Source: an uncultured Actinomycetes bacterium
GTDB taxonomy: Bacteria > Actinomycetota > Actinomycetes > Mycobacteriales > Mycobacteriaceae
Direction: 5' to 3'
Length of the DNA stretch: 46,928 nt
NCBI GenBank assembly: GCA_903877095.1
Contig: CAIRCP010000239.1
Span: 1-46,928, forward strand
Within the stretch, counting starts at the first letter, position 1. The number at the start of each line of letters is the position of its first letter. This document shows positions 41,707 through 46,928 of the stretch, piece after piece. The position numbers were made by a program, and so were the translations under genes. The notes beneath the pieces are model-generated. The model was not told the DNA's origin. It saw only the letters and a program-made list of their open reading frames with translations, and made no database searches.

Positions 41707-42670
41707 CCGTCGCGGGTTGCGACACCAGGCCCACTGCACGCTCGTCAGCGTCTGACGTTCCGTTCCGGTTGCGCCGGCGCGCCCGCCATTGCCGCCAATG
41801 GGGTTCGGGCGCCGGCCATTCTTCCTCGATGGCCGCGTTCAGTTCGGCGCCCATCATGATGGCGAAGCCGAGAAAAAACGTGAACAGCAGGAATGCGATC
41901 GGTGTCGCAAGTGCCCCGTAGGTGTAGCCGGTGTGGGTGATGTACTGCAGGTAGACCCGCAAACCCGCGGTCGCCACCACGAAGACCGCGGTGGCCAGCA
42001 CCGCACCCCACACCAGACGGTGGGTGGGCAGGGGAGCGGGTAACGAGACGCGGTAAAGAATCGTCACCACGACCACCAGGCCGACGGCCAGCATCGGGTA
42101 GTACCCGAACCGCAGGATGTTTTCCCAACTTTGCGGAATGTGCGCGCCGATCGTCCGGGGACCCAGGGCCAGCAGCGGGGACGCGGCGATGACGCACAGC
42201 AACCCCACGACGTAGATCCCGAGCGCGAAGAGCCGTTGCCGCACCGGATGCCGTAACGGTGTCTGACCATGCGCCTCGACGACCGAATCAACGTAGGCCG
42301 AGACGGCCGACGATCCGGCCCACAAGCTGATCACGAAGCCCAGGGACACCACCTCGCCGCGCGCGCCGGACGCGATGTCCTGGACGGTCGGCTCGATGAT
42401 TTCACTGACGATGTTCTTGGAGAAGAAGCTGTTCGAGGTGCTGATCAGCTGGCGCTGGATGGTCGGCAGGGTGTCCGGTCCGAATAGCGGCGCAACATAG
42501 GCCAGGCTGCCCAGCAGCCCGAGCAACAACGGCGGCAGCGACAACACCGACCAGAATCCCGCCTGAGCCGACTCCGAGAAGATCGAGTCGTCCCAGCTTT
42601 TGGATAGCGTGCGTTTGATCAGACGCCACACGTGGTGGCGCGAGGGGTTTGGCGGCGCGCGGTCGGTCAT
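41693..42670 (-). CDS. YihY/BrkB-family membrane protein
   Basis: This 325-residue protein has six hydrophobic segments and the YihY/BrkB pattern (FWSVLSLPPLLLGLLGSLAYV, WAGSSAVSAYVDSVVEAHGQT, GALATPIAFLLFTFFLGFAI). The C-terminal tail is basic and polar. It matches Rv2707 in length. The family was once called RNase BN, but its function is not established. It is convergent with the DUF3039 gene. Confidence 0.9.
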   Translation of the reverse strand: MTDRAPPNPSRHHVWRLIKRTLSKSWDDSIFSESAQAGFWSVLSLPPLLLGLLGSLAYVAPLFGPDTLPTIQRQLISTSNSFFSKNIVSEIIEPTVQDIASGARGEVVSLGFVISLWAGSSAVSAYVDSVVEAHGQTPLRHPVRQRLFALGIYVVGLLCVIAASPLLALGPRTIGAHIPQSWENILRFGYYPMLAVGLVVVVTILYRVSLPAPLPTHRLVWGAVLATAVFVVATAGLRVYLQYITHTGYTYGALATPIAFLLFTFFLGFAIMMGAELNAAIEEEWPAPEPHWRQWRARRRNRNGTSDADERAVGLVSQPATVRRS

Positions 42671-42721
42671 GACTTGTCGGCGTTCTCGGTGGACCGCGCT
42701 ACCGCCGCACCGAGCGAGGAA

Positions 42722-42913
42722 TCAGGCGTCGGCCTGGCTGACTTCGATGACCGCCTCAAGTTCGATCAGTCTGGCCTGGTGCTCTTTGGCGTGGTGCTGG
42801 CAGAAGAGCAGCTCGGCACCTGAAGGGAGCGTTGCCCGGACGCGGGCAGCGGCCCCGCAGCGGTCGCAGCGATCAGCCCTGGTCAGTTCCGGACTGGTCA
42901 GCATTGCGTTCAT
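42722..42913 (-). CDS. Small zinc-ribbon-like protein (DUF7455-like)
   Basis: This 63-residue protein has a CDRCGAAARV zinc-ribbon and a second FCQHHAKEH site, typical of small actinobacterial proteins near sigB. ATG 42913 is preceded by GGAGGAGCCC. The family name is from memory. It lies 51 bases upstream of the BrkB gene on the same strand. Function unknown. Confidence 0.82.
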   Translation of the reverse strand: MNAMLTSPELTRADRCDRCGAAARVRATLPSGAELLFCQHHAKEHQARLIELEAVIEVSQADA

Positions 42914-43057
42914 GGGCTCCTCCGTGGGTGCTCATTGATCCCGCCGAAACCGGGGGTATCTCTACTTTGTCAGACGTTCCGATCGCGGCGCTTGTTCCCC
43001 GGTCGCAATCATGTGTCGTGTCTCACGTTCGGAGCGAATTCAGGCATCGTGGTGCCT

Positions 43058-43420
43058 ATGGAGACCATACTCACCCACCTGTGCGGCGCGCGGGATTGGG
43101 AGAACGCGCTGCCTGCCGGCGAAGTGCGACCGGAATCGCTGGGCGATGCCGGCTTCGTTCACCTGTCGGCGCCCTGGCAGGTTCATCTGCCGGCGAACCG
43201 GCTGTTCAGCGGCCGCGCCGATCTGGTGGTTCTCTATGTCGACCCGACGCGGCTGACGTCTCCGCTGCGGTGGGAGCCCGGCGTGCCCACCGACCCGGAA
43301 TCGATGCTGTTCCCGCACCTGTACGGGGTGCTGCCGGTCTCCGCGGTGGTCGATGTGCAGCCCTACCGGCCCGGTCCCGACGGCCGGTTCGCACCGCTTG
43401 CCTTCCCGGGGGAGTCATAG
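43058..43420 (+). CDS. DUF952 family protein
   Basis: This 120-residue protein starts at ATG 43058 (METILTHLCGARDWENAL). It has the DUF952 features LGDAGFVHLSAPWQV, VVLYVDPTRL and FPHLYGVLPVSAVV. A GTG two codons upstream (43052) is possible. The next gene begins ten bases after its stop. DUF952 proteins resemble ADP-ribosyltransferase-like folds in some annotations, but no function is shown here. Confidence 0.85.
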   Translation: METILTHLCGARDWENALPAGEVRPESLGDAGFVHLSAPWQVHLPANRLFSGRADLVVLYVDPTRLTSPLRWEPGVPTDPESMLFPHLYGVLPVSAVVDVQPYRPGPDGRFAPLAFPGES

Positions 43421-43430
43421 GCTGCTGCAC

Positions 43431-44273
43431 GTGGGGAAGGCACCGAAGCTCATAGTCCGTGATGTTGCCGACATACCGTTGCGTGAGGTCTCCGGCCTGG
43501 CCGTGACAGGAGGGCTACTTCTGGCTGTCGGGGACCACGACCCGGTGATCTTCACCGCGGAGTTGGAGCCATGGCCGCTGCAGTGGGAGGGGATCGATCT
43601 TGCCGATCTCGATCTGCCCGAGGGCGGCGTCCAATTCGAGGCGTTGGAGACCACCGGCGAGCAGACCGTCCTGGTGCTTCAGGAGCAGCCTGCCCGCGTA
43701 CTGCAGATCGACCTGTCCGGGCCGACGCTGACCGGGACCTTGCTGCTAGACGTACCCATGGGACATCGGCTGCGGCAAGGGTGGTTGGGCGACCGGTCCT
43801 CCCGCGGCGAGTCGCTGCTGCTGACCGAGCGCGGTCACCTGCTGGTCGTTGAGGAGAAAGATCCGCCGGCAATCCTGGAGTTCGGGCCGCCGGGGGACGC
43901 TCCAGTCGGGTGGCGCCGGGGAGGCCGGCCCACACCGCCGGCGCCCGGGGACGCGCGACTGACCGTGCTCGCGACGTGGTGGCTCGGTGACGGCATGCAA
44001 GGGGCGATGCCCGACATCAGTGACGCCACCGTCGGGCCCGACGGGCGGTTGTACCTGGTGTCGGATCAGGGCAGTGCGATCGCCCGCATGCCCGACATCC
44101 TCGATCCGGCGGGCGGAACGGTGGAACCAACGGCGATGTGGCGGATCGCCGGCAGCCCGAAGAATGCTGAGGGCCTGGTCATCCTCGCCGACGGAACGCC
44201 GCTGATCGCTCTCGACACCAAGGCGCCGCGAGGCAACATCCTCCGACTCGCACCGCTGCCGTTGGACGAGTGA
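43431..44273 (+). CDS. Beta-propeller-like protein (SdiA-regulated/esterase-like type, uncertain)
   Basis: This 280-residue protein contains repeated beta-strand blocks (LREVSGLAVTGGLLLAVGDH, VQFEALETTGEQTVLVLQEQ, DISDATVGPDGRLYLVSDQG, NAEGLVILADGTPLIALDTK). This layout is like SdiA-regulated or phytase-esterase-like propellers, where a conserved E in the EA/EG loop is typical. GTG 43431 gives a ten-base gap to DUF952, so the two may be one unit. No signal peptide is seen. The specific function is not recognised. Confidence 0.75.
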   Translation: MGKAPKLIVRDVADIPLREVSGLAVTGGLLLAVGDHDPVIFTAELEPWPLQWEGIDLADLDLPEGGVQFEALETTGEQTVLVLQEQPARVLQIDLSGPTLTGTLLLDVPMGHRLRQGWLGDRSSRGESLLLTERGHLLVVEEKDPPAILEFGPPGDAPVGWRRGGRPTPPAPGDARLTVLATWWLGDGMQGAMPDISDATVGPDGRLYLVSDQGSAIARMPDILDPAGGTVEPTAMWRIAGSPKNAEGLVILADGTPLIALDTKAPRGNILRLAPLPLDE

Positions 44274-44334
44274 TCCCGGCGGTTTCGTCAGGTGCACGCA
44301 ACCGCGCCGAGACGAAAAGCGTTGGCGCGGTGGG

Positions 44335-45409
44335 CTAGCGACTTCCTAACCCACCGCGGGTCGCGGCCGCGGGCTTGACGTCACCGGAGTGTGCCGTCCG
44401 GCTTGCCGCCTTGCGGGCGGCAATGACGACCGGTGGCGGGTCGGGCACCGGCGCCTCGGCTACCGGCGCCTCGGCTACCGGCGCTGCGGGGGCCGGCGCT
44501 TCGGCCACCGGAACAACGACAGAACTCACTGCCGGCGGGGGCGACACCGGCGCGGCGACTGTCGTCGCGGCGGCGATCACCTTGGGATCGTTGCGGAAGT
44601 AGGCGGCGTCAACCTGCTTGCTGCAACGTGGCCTCCTGCGACTTCAGCCAAGGGTTGACTACCACCAGCGGCAACGTCGGCGTCGGAACCAGATAACTCG
44701 TCGTCACCCCGCCTTGGGAATTGACGGTCGTTGTGACGTTCCTCGCCGGGACCGTGCTCAGGTTCGTCAGCATCGAAGGAACGTGGACGAGTTGCGCCCC
44801 GGCGATCGCGTTCTGGACGGCCAGGAGGTTCCCCGGCCGGTCCGGGAAGTCGGCGTACCCGTCGTACTGGCCGGTCACCGCCTTGGTGTTGAACTCGCTG
44901 TCCACGGGGGGCCGGTAGGTGTAGTTGAGCAGGGCGTCGTAACGGTTTTTGTTGAAGTAAATGCGGCTCGAATCAGCAACGACGACGACATCGAGTTGGG
45001 TCTTGCCGGGAGCGGTCGCACTCGACGCCAGCCGCCGCAGTTCCTCGTCGGCGACCAATGCGCCGGCTGACAATCCGACGATGGTGACGTGCTCTCCGGG
45101 CTTGAGTTGCTTGACGGCAGTCTGCAGGGCGGCGTCGAGGTTGTTGGCCCCCACGTTGATTGACTGTTCGAGGGTCAGTCCGGTGGTGCCGCCGGCAAGG
45201 CGAGCCTGCTGCGGCCAGGACACGTTCTGGCGCTGATAGCTGCCGAACATGCCGCTCAGGAGGTTCGCCATCGCAAGGTCGGACAGGTCGCCGGCCGCCA
45301 TGCCGTTGACCATTAATGCCACATTCGCGGCTTGAGCGCCTGCTGCGGCAGGCAGTGCCACACCTGCGGCGGCAAGGCCTATACCCATCGCGCGCAACAT
45401 CTTTCGCAT
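44335..45409 (-). pseudogene. Secreted PE-PPE-domain esterase, paralogue A, frameshifted near its 3' end
   Basis: ATG 45409, with AAGGGAAG upstream, starts a Sec signal (MRKMLRAMGIGLAAAGVALP) and a PE-PPE serine hydrolase domain with nucleophile motif GLSAG. Reading stops at TGA 44611-44609 after LKSQEATLQQAG. One extra base near 44620 explains this. Skipping it gives LQKQVDAAYFRNDPKVIAAA, which lines up with LRKTVDSGYVRND of paralogue B and continues through an Ala/Pro/Val-rich tail to TAG at 44335-44337. The hydrolase domain survives as a 266-residue protein, so partial function is possible. Tail repeats of 15 bp lie near 44450-44485. A sequencing error remains an alternative. Confidence 0.8.
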
Positions 45410-45448
45410 GTCACTTCCCTTTCCCGATGTGCCGAGCGGATGCCCGGG

Positions 45449-46711
45449 TCATCCCGCTGACGCGGAACGCCGACTGGCGGTCCGTGCTGCTGCTGCGGGC
45501 TTGGCAGTTTGCGACCGGACGTCGTCGGAGCGGTCGGATCGTGGGGTGGCGGCCCCGCGGTGAGCGGACGGGTGCGGTGCTTCAGTGGTGTCTGACGCGG
45601 AGGCCCGATCCGTTAACGGCGTCACGGCTGGCGGGTTCGACCCGCCGGTCGGGTCGACCGGAGTAGTTGCTGCAGGTTTCGGCGCGTCCGTCCTGGTCAC
45701 CGGTATGACGGCGGCCGCCGCGGTAGCCGGGGAAACCGGGGCGGTCACGGTGGCCGGGGCCACGTTGGTCACGGTGGCCGGGGCCACGTTGGTCACGGTG
45801 GCCGGGGCCACGGCGGCCGGGGTCGCGCTGACGGCGCTGTTCGCGGCGACGGATGCGACCGCGCCCGCAGCCTTGCTGTCATTACGCACATATCCGGAGT
45901 CGACGGTCTTGCGGAGGGATGCTTCCTGTGACTTCAGGGCGGGGAACAACTGGACGAGAGGCAGATGGGCGGCCGGCACGAAGTACCGTGTCGTGACCCC
46001 GCCCAGGGCGTTCGTCGTGACGGTGACGTTCTTTGCCGGAACCGTTGACAGGGTGGTGAACATGCTCGGAACGTGCGTCAGGATCTCACCGGCGATGGCG
46101 TTGGCGACAGCCAGGACGTTCCACGGCCGGTCGGGGAAGTCGGCGAACCCGTCGTATTCGGCGGCCACGACGAGGGTGTCGAACTTGGTCTGTGCCGGCG
46201 GTCAATACTGGTAATTCAGCGTTGTGTCAAGACGGTTGTCGTTGAACGGGATTCGGCTGGAATCGGCGACCACGACGAAGGTCAGCTTGCTCTTGTCGGG
46301 GGCGTGGGGGTTGTCGAGCAGCTTGCGGATTTCATCGTCGGCCACCAGCGAACCGGCCGATAGGCCCACCACCGTCACATGCTCGTTCGGCCCGATCTTG
46401 GTAAGCGCATTCCCGATGGCCGCATCGAGGTTGGTGACGCCCTGGCTGACGGATTCGGTAAGGGTCAAGCCCTTCGTGCCGTTGGCCGGCCGAGCCTGCA
46501 TCGGCCACGGGACGTCTGTTCTTTCATAGGACCCGAACATGCCGCCCAGCACGTTCGACATCACCAGGTCGGGTAGGGTCCCGGTGCCTATCCCGTTGAG
46601 CATCAGAGCCTGGTTGGCGGCCACTGACGGTGCCGCTGAACCGAACGCGATTGCTGTGAGGGTCCCCATTGCAGCTACGGCGAACCCTAAAGAGCCTGTG
46701 AATTTTCTCAC
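45449..46711 (-). pseudogene. Secreted PE-PPE-domain esterase, paralogue B, interrupted by an in-frame TGA
   Basis: GTG 46711 (MRKFTGSLGFAVAAMGTL) starts a signal peptide and PE-PPE domain like paralogue A, with GLSAG conserved. At 46204-46202 an in-frame TGA follows LDTTLNYQY. The reading frame then continues without shift (PPAQTKFDTLVVAAEYDG) to 45449. Paralogue A has an Arg codon at this position (NYTYRPPVDSEF), so a CGA-to-TGA change is the simplest cause. The total would be 420 residues, with VAPATVTN repeats in the tail. The stop falls in the hydrolase core, so the protein is probably inactive unless the TGA is read through. Confidence 0.85.
45744..45812 (-). repeat. 24-bp tandem repeats in paralogue B
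   Basis: Two identical 24-bp units (45744-45767, 45768-45791) and a third that matches for 21 bases (from 45792) encode VAPATVTN repeats in the tail of the PE-PPE gene. They are in frame, so copy number could change without frameshift. Confidence 0.9.
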
Positions 46712-46833
46712 TGTAAAACCCGTTTCTCTCACAAGAACCCGACATCGTGAGCGTAACGACGCGGAAACGGGCGGTTCGGCTGGTATTTTTGGCTCTTCTG
46801 ACCCTTCCGTGGGTCGGTTTTGGCGCTGATGGG

Positions 46834-46907
46834 GCGCACGTCGTTGTCGCTTAGGGTTTCTGGCTTGTCGAAGGTCAGGAACCAAGGGAGCGGGCAACGA
46901 CGTGCGC
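46834..46907. repeat. Inverted repeat covering the transposase start
   Basis: GCGCACGTCGTT (46834-46845) and AACGACGTGCGC (46896-46907) are exact 12-bp inverted repeats 50 bases apart. The second arm contains the GTG start at 46902. In a transcript that enters from outside the element the arms would pair and hide the start codon. Confidence 0.7.
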
Positions 46908-46928
46908 AATGTGAGGGTATGGCGGGCG
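46902..46928 (+). CDS. Start of a transposase, ISL3-like (partial)
   Basis: GTG 46902 opens MRNVRVWRA, cut by the window end. This N-terminus resembles ISL3-family mycobacterial transposases from memory. AAGGGAG at 46884-46890 could be the RBS. Only nine codons are visible, so the call depends on the neighbouring terminal repeat. Confidence 0.5.

Larger units (their letters stand above)
46791..46928 (+). mobile_element. Left end of an ISL3-family-like insertion sequence (truncated by window)
   Basis: GGCTCTTCTG at 46791 resembles ISL3-family terminal repeats, which as remembered begin GGCTCTTC. It is preceded by an AT-rich 8-base stretch (GTATTTTT) that fits the 8-bp target duplications of this family. 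A possible transposase start follows 111 bases inside. The right end and second repeat are beyond the window, so identity is provisional. It lies 80 bases upstream of the paralogue B start. Confidence 0.55.

Noticed and set aside
46202..46204. TGA read as selenocysteine in paralogue B
   Set aside because: Paralogue A has Arg at this place, no nearby hairpin of that kind is evident, and a point mutation is simpler.

Overview
The window is chromosomal DNA from a high-GC actinomycete, almost certainly a non-tuberculous Mycobacterium/Mycolicibacterium. The gene order follows the M. tuberculosis Rv2754c-Rv2705c region closely: thyX-dapA-rnj, ftsK, argA, pgsA, clgR-pspA-pspM, ephG, recA-recX, miaB, miaA-dapF-hflX, fadE20, an LGFP-repeat protein, lexA/chiZ-nrdR, ideR and sigB. 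Many proteins align nearly end to end with the M. tuberculosis proteins as I remember them. No database search was run, so orthology statements rest on recall and visible motifs. The first 186 bases hold no gene I can support, only a weak 7-bp hairpin at 42-70. No gene-free stretch exceeds about 220 bases.

Region by region: 187-3576 is a housekeeping run (thymidylate synthase, lysine biosynthesis, RNase J). 4023-8724 is an accessory block absent from M. tuberculosis: a MalX-type PTS permease (EIICB), a MalY-type PLP enzyme, a hotdog thioesterase and a convergent MFS transporter. 8926-16822 holds ftsK, argA, pgsA, the clgR-pspA-pspM envelope-stress operon without pspN, ephG and a glycosyltransferase. 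16860-18539 is the intein-free recA-recX unit with two damage promoters. 19513-22666 is a glutamate-type ABC transporter whose binding protein is fused to a permease. 22760-31874 carries tRNA modification (miaB, miaA), dapF, hflX and fadE20. 32045-34120 is a large secreted LGFP protein. 34156-36071 is the lexA<>chiZ-nrdR DNA-damage/dNTP cluster. 36102-44273 holds ideR, sigB and small conserved actinobacterial genes.

44335-46928 is a decaying accessory end. It has two tandem Sec-secreted PE-PPE-domain esterase paralogues. One carries a one-base frameshift near its 3' end and the other an in-frame TGA in the middle of the domain. They are followed by the left end of what looks like an ISL3-family insertion sequence, which the window cuts off.

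The regulatory logic can be read in several places. Two promoters of the form GGGAAC-N17-CGTTG (SigE/SigH type) precede clgR and sigB, tying both to envelope stress. LexA boxes and RecA-independent (PafBC-type) promoter motifs precede recA and chiZ, and a LexA box precedes lexA. The strongest candidate for something unusual is the enteric-like malXY cassette in a mycobacterium, with no EIIA, HPr, EI or MalI-type repressor in the window. The next is the pair of independently broken PE-PPE genes beside the insertion sequence.
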